This document shows, one piece after another, positions 24,087 to 33,840 of a stretch of DNA of 64,000 bases. Each line of letters begins with the position of its first letter. Within the stretch, counting starts at the first letter, position 1. Origin of the DNA: Ashinkailepas kermadecensis. Lineage: Eukaryota > Arthropoda > Thecostraca > Neolepadidae. The position numbers were made by a program, and so were the translations under genes. The notes under the pieces were generated by a model. It saw nothing but the letters and a program-made list of their open reading frames with translations. It was not told the DNA's origin and did no database searches. The stretch is from NCBI GenBank assembly GCA_034440615.1, contig JAOTOM010002915.1, positions 1 through 64,000 of the forward strand. The letters are read 5' to 3'.

Positions 24087-24357
24087 AACCCCCCCCCCCC
24101 AATAATTTTACTTCAAGAAAAAATAAATTAATATTTTTTTTTTTTTTTTATAAATTATAAAAAAAAAATAAAAAAAAAAAAACCCACTATATATATAAAA
24201 AAAAAAAAAAAAAAAGTAAAAAAAAAAAAAAAAATAAAAAAAAAAAAAAAACAAAAAAAAAAAAAAAAAAAAAAAAAAACAACCCCCCACAAAAAAAAAA
24301 AAAAAAAAAAAATAAACAAAACACCCCCCCTTTTCGCCTTTCCCAAAAAAAAAAAAA

Positions 24358-24388
<31 letters not shown>

Positions 24389-24480
24389 GCGCCCCCCTCC
24401 GCCCCGACCCCCTTCCTCTCCCCCCCGTTTGCTTTTGCTCTTGGTGGGGGGCGGTAAAAAAACCAAAAAAAAACCCCACC

Positions 24481-24521
<41 letters not shown>

Positions 24522-24530
24522 AAAGGAGGA
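24087..24530. repeat. Homopolymer tract of A and C runs
   Basis: Long A runs interrupted by CCCCCC blocks, a run of about 30 Cs near 24360-24388 and another A run at 24483-24520. The 198-aa and 180-aa minus-strand frames here are mostly poly-Phe/Gly artefacts. The composition suggests unreliable consensus sequence as well as genuine poly-A from retrotransposition. Confidence 0.85.
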
Positions 24531-24536
24531 GGAAGC

Positions 24537-25060
24537 CCCCGGGGCGTGGGGGTCGTGGCGGTGAAGGCACGCTCCGAAGTGTTCCTCCAGCCACTCAAGC
24601 GCCACGTTCGTGGTGTGGGGCGTGGTGTCATTTCGCTGGAACCACATGGTGCTCTGGGATGCGCCGTATTGCTTGCAGACGCTGCTCCAGAAAACATTCA
24701 GCATTTTGACGTAGCGCTCCTTGCTGATGATGACTGTGGAGCCGTTGCAATTATGGAACCAAAAGGGACCGATGATCCATTTTTAGCTGAAGGCGCACCA
24801 TACCGTAACCTTCTCGAAGTGCATGGGCTTCTCCGTCACTGCATTTTGGATGCTGTTTGCCCATGTCCTGCAATTTTGGGAGTTCACATCCCCAGCAGAA
24901 AATGGGCCTCGTCACTGAACTAAATGTTATTGGTGAAGTTGGCATAGTGGTGCACATGCCCACGGGTGTAGCAACGGTTTTAAATTGGGAGGTGGTCGCA
25001 AACCGGAGGTGTGGGAAGTTTAGGCAGGATAGAAAGGTAAACCCCCTCCCCACACCAAAC
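24537..25060 (-). pseudogene. Broken Tc1/mariner-IS630-like transposase fragment
   Basis: On the minus strand, pieces in different frames spell a DDE transposase core. FSDEAHF (about 24898-24918) contains the first catalytic Asp. Then come VTEKPMHFEKVTVWCAFS, IIGPFWFHN, ERYVKMLN, and MWFQRNDTTPHTTNVALEWL with the second Asp, followed by EEHFG. Intact relatives have a QQDGAPPH-like block where this copy reads QRNDTTPH. Stops and frameshifts interrupt it (just after FSDEAHFLLG and in CAFS-stop). The C-terminal third with the last acidic residue is missing, replaced by the homopolymer tract. Superfamily placement is by motif memory. Confidence 0.75.
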
Positions 25061-25177
25061 AAAATTGTCCGGATCTCAGCCACTTCATTTTCAAAGTCAA
25101 GTTTTCATCTTTATCATTATTAAGTCGGAAATTTTGAAGGCAAAAGTCCCACCAAAAGTAACAAGTTACACTGTTTA

Positions 25178-25640
25178 TCACTGTTCATATACACCTAACT
25201 TTATGCCGTATGTGCAAGGCCCGATTCCACAATCGCCATAGAGCAATGCTGTCATTGCGTTAAAAGTTACCTCTTGTAACTTGGAAAGATAAAATATTGG
25301 ACGATGGGCTTTGTTGCAGTAATATGGACTTACATGAACCATTCCCATGTTTCCATGCGGAGTGGAAGTCTGCATAAATTGTGTCTGTCTGATATCCCTT
25401 CGGGATAGTCTCCCATGCTGAATGCAAAAATATTCGTCCAGTATGAACGTTTTAGAAGACACACGTGTTGTTCTTCGAATAAAACTGATGGGACGTGATG
25501 AAATAAAGCATCGTAAGTGACTTTTTATAACACTTTGCCAAACGGGGAGCAGTGAGCCTGACCTATAATTACTTCTCACCTGTTTTTTTTCACTTTGAAA
25601 AAAAACTGTAGTCGGAATTCATATTCGGATGGCTTAATGA
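25178..25640. other. No recognisable gene
   Basis: A 133-codon minus-strand frame (25178-25579) is present, with no family I recognise. It may be part of the neighbouring transposon debris. Confidence 0.35.
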
Positions 25641-25669
25641 ACCAGGGCTCTATTGCTAAGTAGAGCTTG

Positions 25670-25928
25670 TTTCGTGAGCCCTGACCCGACCACCCGATCC
25701 ATGAATTCCGGTTCAACGACAGAATTTTGTCCGGAGTTTAACGTGCCGTCAATGCGCCCACACGGCCGCCCCGGTAGCTCGTCCCGCCGACCTTACCGGG
25801 TCAGTTGCCGATTGACCCTCCTAGCCTGGAGCTAAATGCGAGCACGTGAAGCGACTCGAACCCTGTCTTGCCACGACAGGGGAGACCAGTGCAGCCCAGC
25901 GTTCTAACCAACTGAGCTACCGGGGCGG
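25670..25928 (-). mobile_element. tRNA-derived SINE-like repeat
   Basis: Read on the minus strand from 25928, the sequence starts GCCCCGGTAGCTCAGTTGG (pol III A box) and carries GGTTCGAGTCG (B box) about 60 nt further on. The anticodon arm does not close properly and the 3' acceptor strand is not complementary, so this is not a working tRNA gene. A body of about 170 bp follows towards lower coordinates; its 3' boundary is uncertain. CCGCCCCGGTAGCTC recurs in inverted orientation at 25766-25780. Confidence 0.65.
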
Positions 25929-25931
25929 TAA

Positions 25932-28160
25932 AGATAGGCATGCTATTTGCTTATTTCCATTTTCCCGTAAAATACTTTTTTCTTTTTACCGACGAGTTAA
26001 AAATTGTATTGTGAGCACGATAAGTTCTCCGCACTCCACGATTATGCGGGCGCCGGTATTGTCTCGTGCGGAAGTTTTGTGGGCAAATTGATCTAAGCTA
26101 TGCTGCCACTACCGATTGAGAAATGTAAAGCTGTGATAAATGGTGCTGGGGGTACACTGATGCCGCCGAGTACTGCTCTACAATGAAGTTCGCACATTTA
26201 TCAGTGAACACGTCATTCGGTGCTGTTGCTCGCAGTGATTGCAAAAAATCCGGTTCATTGTTGCAATTATAACTAATCGTAACTAAACTAGATTTTCTTC
26301 CAACACTAATTAAAAATGATGCATAGAATATTCGCTTTATCTTGAAGCTATCACCCACGAAGATATTAAAAACACCTTCCGTGGAAAACTCAGTTGAAAT
26401 GGGCACGCTCGTTAACAGAATTTAGCTCAATTTAGCGTCCTGGATTTATGTGTCAGCGTCGCAAGGCGGCATCCTTCAATCGAAGCGCAGCTCGCGCCGG
26501 CCTATCGAACGAGGAGCGATACTGGCGGTTAAAAGTTACTATGAGATCATGGTCCACTGTGGCGGAATCTAGTAGGTCATGACAATATCCACAGCTTCAT
26601 CAGCATGCAAACCATCAAGGCATTAGAGCCGAGCAGCGCCGCAGACCGGCAAAATCATGGCTTGCTTAGTTATGGACCGATCGGCGTGCCACCGCTGGCC
26701 GACGGACCACTAGTGTACGGAGAGCGGCTGGCGACTCCTTGTCTCTGTAAGAAGTTTTACACTTTCACAAAGATGTTCGGACGGCCGACCGGAAACAAGC
26801 TCTCGCGCCACATGGCCGGCCGCCCCCACCACAGCGTGTCAAAATCGCAGCTGCGGCTGACGCAATCAGGCCACGAACAGCGAGGCACGTCGAGACAACG
26901 AGGAGAGCGGCGACGACACCGTCAGCTGGTGGCCGATGGCCCGCAGCTGGCCTTCTGGGCCAAAATCGTCGTAGAAACCCACAGACAGGCGGTGGGGCAT
27001 GTTCCGCGCGCAAAAATGAAAAGAGCCGGCCCATCGTTAACGCCCGGCCACGCTGCTCGACAAGTGAGGAAACATTGAGGAATCTGCGACACACACGAGT
27101 GGCGAGGGGAAGAGCGCTGACCGACCCGCGGCGGAAGCGGGAGCAGAGGCTGGATTTACAGAAAATTATTGATCATCCGCGCGGAGAAATAAAATGGAGG
27201 ATGGGAACGTAGTGGGTATTGTGTATAAAGCCGGAAGCGATGGAGCACGAGGGGGCCTCTAGGTCGTGCCATGGTGAAGGAGGACTCTCGTACGCGCGGC
27301 GGTGGACGCCGGACCGGCACACTCCCGTGGACGTTCAGCGGTGGACGCCGGACCGGCACACTCCCGTGGACGTCCAGCGGTGGGGCACGATGGCGCCACT
27401 ATCGGATGGACGAGCCGAAGAACCGAGCAGAGGCCACCCGCCACCCACCATCGCCACGAGAGTGTTGCTTGGCATCATGGAGCCTCACCCACCCACCGCA
27501 CCAGCTCAGCCAACCCCACCGGCGCCGGCGACTTCCCGCGTGATGGGTGTGCCATTACCCACAGTAAGTACGGAGGTATGTAAATAGATATAGTGTTCGC
27601 CCCAGAGAGCAGGTGTATATATTGTCTTTCCTTTTTATTTTAGCGTAGGAGTGAACGCCAGTGTGTATGGTGGTGGCCGTGAACGGAATTGGAGTCAATT
27701 GGTGACTCCAAATAAATGCTTGGATGTGATTTCGCCTCTCTGACCTGACATATGCTGATATTTGCCAGACTCGCTTTCTAATTCGGTGCATAATATTAGG
27801 CAATTCAAATGAAATATTATAAAGTTTGCGAGCACGTAGCTGGCAACAGCACCAAAGCGAAAGCACGGGTAGTGTCCTGAACCTAAATGTAGTTGGTTTG
27901 GAGACCTAATTCTGAAAGACGTATCTTGATCGGAAGGAATTTGCTCCACCATTTTTTGTAAATATCTGTCGCCGTCTCAATCTCGGCCCATGTTGCATGA
28001 TTTCGGTCCAACTATCTCTGTCAGAATCGCGATCTCAATCTCGGGCTAACGATCGGTCTCGGTCAATTAGTCTGGCTCTGGCACGGTCCCTCTTTTCACC
28101 CGGGTGCATTTACGGCGGATAAGCGATAGCTACGAGAAGAGCTCGACGGCATCTGCAGGA
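25932..28160. other. No recognisable gene
   Basis: Frames of up to 157 aa occur (26605-27078 plus; 26765-27094 minus; 27219-27587 plus), all in a GC-rich stretch and overlapping one another on both strands. None shows a known domain. A TATA-like or exon structure could exist but nothing supports it. Confidence 0.35.
27301..27378. repeat. 39-bp tandem duplication
   Basis: GGTGGACGCCGGACCGGCAC begins at 27301 and again at 27340, followed by a broken third start (GGTGGGGCACG). Confidence 0.95.
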
Positions 28161-28177
28161 AACCGAACACAGATATA

Positions 28178-28266
28178 TAGCGAGAGAGAGAGAGAGAGAG
28201 AGCGAGAGCGAGAGCGAGAGCGAGAGCGAGAGCGAGAGCGAGAGCGAGAGCGAGAGCGAGAGCGAG

Positions 28267-28338
<72 letters not shown>
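28178..28338. repeat. (GA)n / (GAGAGC)n microsatellite
   Basis: GA dinucleotides, then about 11 GAGAGC hexamers, then a pure GA run to 28338. Confidence 0.98.
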
Positions 28339-28340
<2 letters not shown>

Positions 28341-28549
28341 TGCTAGCTGTCCTATCTATGGGATATGGGCGGTATGTCATTGGGCGCCGACCGTGAGTGG
28401 CCTTTGACCCTCCTTTCCTCAAGGGAGGGAGGGGGAGGGGGAGGGAAGCACGACGGAAGGGCGCATTGACGAAACGTTCCTGATTGTCACTCCTGGGCAG
28501 TGTTCTTAAGTGGTAACTGCCAACTGGGCATCTGGGCAAACCCTGGTAT

Positions 28550-29345
28550 CTCTGGGCGGCGAATTCCCGCCGGCCCCATGATCTACTGTACGGATGGGCT
28601 TTCAGGCGAAAGGACGAGTAAGTTCCTTCCGTGGTATGGCGGTATTCCAAAGAACGTCTGGCGCCAGACTTAGATAGAGGTTAACCACGGTCCAAGAGGG
28701 ACGTGGTTACCCTCTCCTCCCCCTGGAAACTCTGAAACCCCCTGGAAACCCTCACCCTCCGTTGACCTCACGAGCCAAGCCAAGTCTCCTCCCAGCCAAC
28801 GTTCGTTAGCTGGGAGGAGACTTTGGCGTTCCATAAGCCCCCGATAACTGAATAGGGCAAGATAGGGTAGCAAGACGGTCGGGAGAGGGCATTGGGCGAG
28901 GCAGGACCCATCAATGCCACTCCCGGTCGCAAGTTTCAACGTCTAAGGCCAGGCATGACGTCGATTGAGTGAGGTTAGGTAAGTTGGCCATTGACACAGT
29001 GTGTCCAGTTATAAGGCCGCACAGAAGCCGATGGGAATGTTCACTGCCCGGTATTGCTAAGCATTGAGGGCAGTAACGGCAATAGATACAAATTATGCAA
29101 TCAGGAGAGTCGCGTCAGCCCTTTACAAGTAGGACCTCGGAGCGGGTAAATAATATGCATTTGGGACTAACCAAGTCCCCGATGAAAGAGAGTGCGACTC
29201 GCTAAATGCTTACGTAACACTTGGGGGAAATCGTGGGCCAACTAGTTTTTGTTATTAAGAACCGAATGATCGCGTGGAATGGAAGGAGCGAATGGCTGTC
29301 GCATGAATGCTTAAAGGGGCAGTTTTAAGGACCAGTGGAATTGGT
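28550..29345. repeat. Dispersed repeat copy B, related to 18830-19640
   Basis: Shares ordered short blocks with the copy between the foldback arms and ends with TTTAAGGACCAGTGGAA. It contains the hairpin at 28779-28827. Confidence 0.6.
28779..28827. other. Stem-loop, 13-bp perfect stem plus 5-bp extension
   Basis: GTCTCCTCCCAGC (28784-28796) pairs with GCTGGGAGGAGAC (28809-28821) across a 12-nt loop. GCCAA and TTGGC extend the stem after a one-base bulge. Confidence 0.85.
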
Positions 29346-29349
29346 TCGA

Positions 29350-31080
29350 ATTCAGCGCAAGTATTCAGCTGTCCGAAACCTTACTGCCAAATACATTGCT
29401 ATGGTATTACCCGGACCCCACTTGCATCTGGCTGCCACGGCAACGTCGATCTTGTGTGTGGTTGGGGGGGGGGGGGAGTGGATGGTGGATGTGTCACGTT
29501 ATGTGGTGGTACACGGGTGGGTCCCGTAAGTGGACGAGCTCCGGCGGCGGTGGCAGTACCAATGTCACGTGCCTTTATCATACCCACCCATCAGTGCCAC
29601 AGCCCACAGCCCACAGCCCTTCCTAGCTACATGACCTGCTGGGCGCACTCATGGGCGTGTGTGATGGAAAGGAGCCTGGCCTCGCCTATATGAATTCGTG
29701 TAGTAGTGACGACAGGCCGCAGCAGGGTTGGAGACGACGTCGGAGCGGCTGAAGAGGTGGGCCAGATGACAACAACAAACATCTAGCCAGCCACCTACGA
29801 ATCCAATCCGCCACCGCCCAGCCCGGCGTGTCCCGGACGCCCTGCATCGCCTAGCATCGGCCAGCGTTAACATCGTCCATAAAACGAGTGGCACGGCTCG
29901 AATTACGCCGAGGAGTGGGCACGGCCCCACATGCCTCGGCCGACCAGCCAATCTCGAGGAGATTAAATTCACTTATGACCACTGGATTGCTGGCGTCGGG
30001 TCGCGGGGTGGAGAGCGACGCCGTAATTTTCATTGAGGCCGCACCGCCATCCGGCGACCCATAGCGCACCGCTGACGTCACGGCCATGCGTCTCGGTCGG
30101 TTGTTGGCGCCATGGCAATGCCGATAAGCGGACCAGATTTAGAGCAAACGAAATGCAGATTCTTTACGGTGACTCGTAGTTCACGGCAGCGCAATGTGGT
30201 GCAAAGCAAAGACCGAGATTACGATCCGCCTGTGGACAGCCTCCAGGAGGCTCTGAATAGCGACTTCGATGGTCCGGTATGAAGCGAGGTTAGCTTCTGA
30301 CGGCAGCTTTCGCGTCAGGTGAGACAGTCAAATCACAGCTGGATATGTTCGAACTTACCGGCCGCTGTGCCGCCACATCGCACTACCTGGTATGGCGCGC
30401 TAAGCTGCTGAACCAACGTCTGTGTGCCGATGGCCGGCCGACTGCCCCTCGTGACTTCCGCCGGATGTGGCGGGTCATGTGGTACGGTCGCCGGTCAGTG
30501 AGGCGAAGAAGCCTCCAACGTTCAGGAAGTCGCCGAGTTATCAACGAGGGTGGCCGGTCACGCTGCTCTGAGCAGAATCACTGAGTTTACGTGGCCAACT
30601 GGGCAAGCGCCCGGCTGCCGCCCTTTGCCATTCAAAAGTCAAGTTAATAGAGGCTAGTTAGCAGGAATTCTTTCGAACTAAGTATGCGCGGCCGAGACGA
30701 GGTTTCCTGCCGAGACTATCACTCAACCAGTTCTGGGACTCCCAACTGGAGCACAACTTCTCCGCAGGTAAATATGCGTACATCTGTTCTGAATCTAAAT
30801 CGGACATGCGTTTCTCTTTCGAATTTAGTAGGAGAAAAATCCTAATTTGAGTGCAAACGAACTATAGGTGCTATTTTGCATTCCACGGTTGCAACACGCG
30901 CATATTTTGCAACCTGAAATAGAAAGTGAACATTACCGTTAAAAAGAGGAAGTTTGAAACTAATCCAGAAATATGTTTAGGTTGGGGAAGTCGAGGTAAG
31001 TGGAGTCAATTATGACGTGACATGACCTTGAGCGCATGTGGTATGAGACATATTGGTTATATGCGCATGTTCAGAGAGGA
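29350..31080. other. No recognisable gene
   Basis: Unique-looking sequence. Frames up to 128 aa (29307-29693) are interrupted by a G-run (29464-29476) and match no family I know. Confidence 0.4.
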
Positions 31081-31084
31081 TGGT

Positions 31085-31200
31085 CTTTTGGGCAAGGGCG
31101 TTGCCACCGGGGGGGCAGGGAGGGCAGTCGCCCCCCCCCCCCTGCCGTGAGACTGGGGGGGCGCCGCCCCCCCTGAAATTTGAGGAGGCCCCTATCCGGA
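31085..31200. repeat. G/C-homopolymer repeat end, related to 37405-37512
   Basis: TTTTGGGCAAGGGCGTTGCCACC followed by G and C runs resembles the inverted GGCGACGCCACTGCTTTTGGGCA at 37494-37516. Probably ends of one repeat family. Confidence 0.45.
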
Positions 31201-32890
31201 AATGCACAGGAAAAAAGTGAGCAAGGAGGCCGACGAGACATGAGAGGAGGCCTCCAAGACGTGAGAGGAGGCCCCTAATTTGAAGAAGGAGTCACCTAGG
31301 AGAGGATAGGAGGCCCCAGAAATCAAGAGAGTGCCAACAATTGGCACGGAGGCCCCCAGGTATGCAAAGGAGGCCCCCAGGATTGCAAAGGAGGCCCCCA
31401 GGATTGCAAAGGAGGCCTCCAGGATTACAAGGGAGGCCCCCAGGATTGCAAAGGAGGCCCCCAGGATTGCAAAGGAGGCCTCCAGGACTACAAGGGAGGC
31501 CCCCAGGATTGCAAAGGAGGCCCCCGTGATTGCAAAGGAGGCCCCCAGGATTGCAAAGGAGGCCCCCAGGATTGCAAAGGAGGACTCCAGGATTATAAAG
31601 GAGGCCCCCAGGATTGCAAAGGAGGCCCCAAGGATTGCAAAGGAGGCCTGCAGGGTTACAAAGGAGGCCCCCAGTATTGCAAAGGAGGACTCCAGGATTA
31701 TAAAGGAGGCCCCCAGGATTGCAAAGGAAGCCCCAGGATTGCAAAGGAGGCCCCCGGGATTGCAAAGGAGGTCTCCATGATTACAAAGGAGGCCCCCAGG
31801 ATTACAAAGGAGGCCACCAAGATTGCAAAGGAGGCCTCCAGGATTACAAAGGAGGCCCCCAGGATTGAAAAGGATGCCCCCAGGATTGCGAAGGAGGCCC
31901 CCAGGATTGCAAAGGAGGCCCCCAGGGTTGCAAAGGAGGACTCCAGGATTACAAAGGAGGCCCCAATCCATGATTGAAAAGGAGGCCCCCAGGATTGCGA
32001 AGGAAGCCCCCAGGATTGCACAGGAGGCCCCCAGGATTGCAAAGGAGGACTCCAGGATTACAAAGGAGGCCCCCAGGATTGAAAAGGAGGCCCCCAGGAT
32101 TGCGAAGGAAGCCCCCAGGATTGCAAAGGAGGCCCCCAGGATTGCAAAGGAGGACTCCAGGATTACAAAGGAGGCCCCCAGGATTGAAAAGGAGGCCCCC
32201 AGGATTGTAAAAGGGTCCCCATGATTGCAAAGGAGGCCCCCAGCATTGCAAAGGAGGCCCAAGGATTGCAAAGGAGGCCACGGGGATTGCAAAGGAGGCC
32301 CCAGGATTCCAAAGGAGGCCACCAGGATTACAAAGGAGGATTCCAGGATTGCAAAGGAAGCCCCCAGGAATGCAAAGGAAGCCCCCAGGATTGCAAAGGA
32401 GGCCCCCAGGATTGCAAAGGAGGCCTCCAGGATTACAAATGAGGCCCCCAGGATGGCAAAGGAGGCCCCCAGGATTGCAAAGGAGGCCGCCAGGATTACA
32501 AAGGACTCAAGGATTGCAAAGGAGGAAACCATGATTGCAAAGGAGGCCCCAGGATTGCAAAGGAGGCCCCCAGGAATGCAAAAGAGGCCCCCAGGATTGC
32601 AAAGGAGGCCCCCAGGATTGCAAAGAAGGCCTCCAGGATTGCAAAGGAGGCCCCCAGGATTGCAAAGGATGCCCCCAGGATTGCAAAGGAGGCCTCCATG
32701 TTTACAAAGGAGGACTCCAGGATTGCAAAGGAGGTCCTCAGGATTGCAAAGGAGGCCACCAGGATTGCAAAGGAGGCCCCAGGATTGCAAAGGAGGCTCC
32801 CAGGATTACAAAGGTGGCCCCAGGATTGCAAAGGAGGCCCCAGGATTACAAAGGAGGCCCCCATGATTGCAAAGGAGGCCCAATACGGGA
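31190..32890. repeat. 21-bp minisatellite, roughly 70 copies, with degenerate left edge
   Basis: The unit AGGAGGCCCCCAGGATTGCA plus AA repeats almost without interruption from about 31340. Variants such as CTCCAGGATTACAAA and GACTCCAGGATTATAAA recur in blocks. Because 21 is a multiple of three, long frames stay open on both strands (a 532-aa minus frame and 149-213-aa plus frames) and give 7-residue repeats. These are not credible genes. 31190-31340 is a decayed edge of the same array. Confidence 0.97.
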
Positions 32891-33840
32891 AGGGAGACCT
32901 CAGAAAATGAGAGGAGGCCCAAAGTCGGAAGAGAAAGCCAGTGGATATGAGATGAGGTTTCGGGGACGCAAAAGCAGTCCCCAAACGGGTAAGGTTCCAC
33001 CAAGATAGAAAAGGATAATCCAGAAAAGTGGCAGGAAGCACCTAATTCGGAAGAGGACGATATAAGATTGGAAATGATAGCCTATGATGAACGAGGAAGC
33101 CCGTAAAATAGGAGAGAAGGGCAATTAGATAAGAGGGATGGCTCCCAGGCGAGAAAGAAGGCTTCAAGACGGATAAGAAGGTCCTCAGGAAATGACAAGG
33201 TAACTGAGATAGGAAAGGTTGCTTGTAATTTGGAAGAGGAGGCACCTGAGAGACAACAGGATTCCACCAGGAGATAAGAGGCCAGCCATAAAATGGGCAA
33301 AGGTAGAATCAAAACACAGAACAGGAGGCCCCGAAGACGTGAGAGGAGGCCCCTAATTTGAAAAAGAAAGCCTCTAGAAGAGAAAAGGAGGCCCCTGCCG
33401 GACTCGAGAGGAGTCCCTCGAGATGGAATAGGAGGTATCCAGGGCCGAATGAGGCCCCGACGACCGGAAGGAATTCCCAGGAAATGAGAGGAGTGGTAGG
33501 TAGCAGGTATGGAAGGAGGCGAGGTTTCCAAAATTGAAGATCCCCTCAAGACGGGTAAGCTTTGCGAGGACAAAGGAGGAGGCCCACGAGGCGTAGCAGG
33601 AGGCCCCTAATTTGGCAGAGGATGGCCCTGAAACATGAGAGGAAGCCCCATGCCATGTTAAAGGGGCCCCAGGATGTGGGAGGAGGCCCTCCAAAACGGG
33701 AGAGGAGGACCATTGAATATGGAGGAGGGTGGGACGCACGAGAAGACGTCCAAAACCGGTAAAGAGGCTCCAGGAAATGAGACGAAACCCCTAAGATGCG
33801 AGATGTCTATAATTTGCAAGAAGCCCCTGAAATGGCAGGA
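32891..33840. repeat. Decayed flank of the 21-bp array
   Basis: AGGAGGCCC starts recur every 20-26 bp with variable remainders (AAGTCGGAAGAGAAAG, GAAGACGTGAGAGG, CTAATTTGAAAAAG). The block AAGACGTGAGAGGAGGCCCC then TAATTTGAA also occurs at the left edge (31257-31281), so both flanks derive from one older array. Confidence 0.75.

Noticed and set aside
24108..24704. 180-198-codon minus-strand frames
   Set aside because: Mostly poly-Phe and poly-Gly from homopolymers. Only the last 60 residues are real, as a transposase fragment.
25846..25928. Functional tRNA gene
   Set aside because: A and B boxes are present but the anticodon arm and 3' acceptor strand do not pair, so it fits a tRNA-derived repeat.
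26605..27587. Candidate GC-rich host gene (157-aa and 122-aa frames)
   Set aside because: Overlapping frames on both strands, low-complexity composition, an internal 39-bp duplication and no domain motif.
31192..32790. 532-codon minus-strand frame with repeats such as NPGGLLC and SFAILGA
   Set aside because: The 21-bp unit is a multiple of three, so frames stay open in several phases on both strands. No start context, splice evidence or non-repetitive flank supports a gene.
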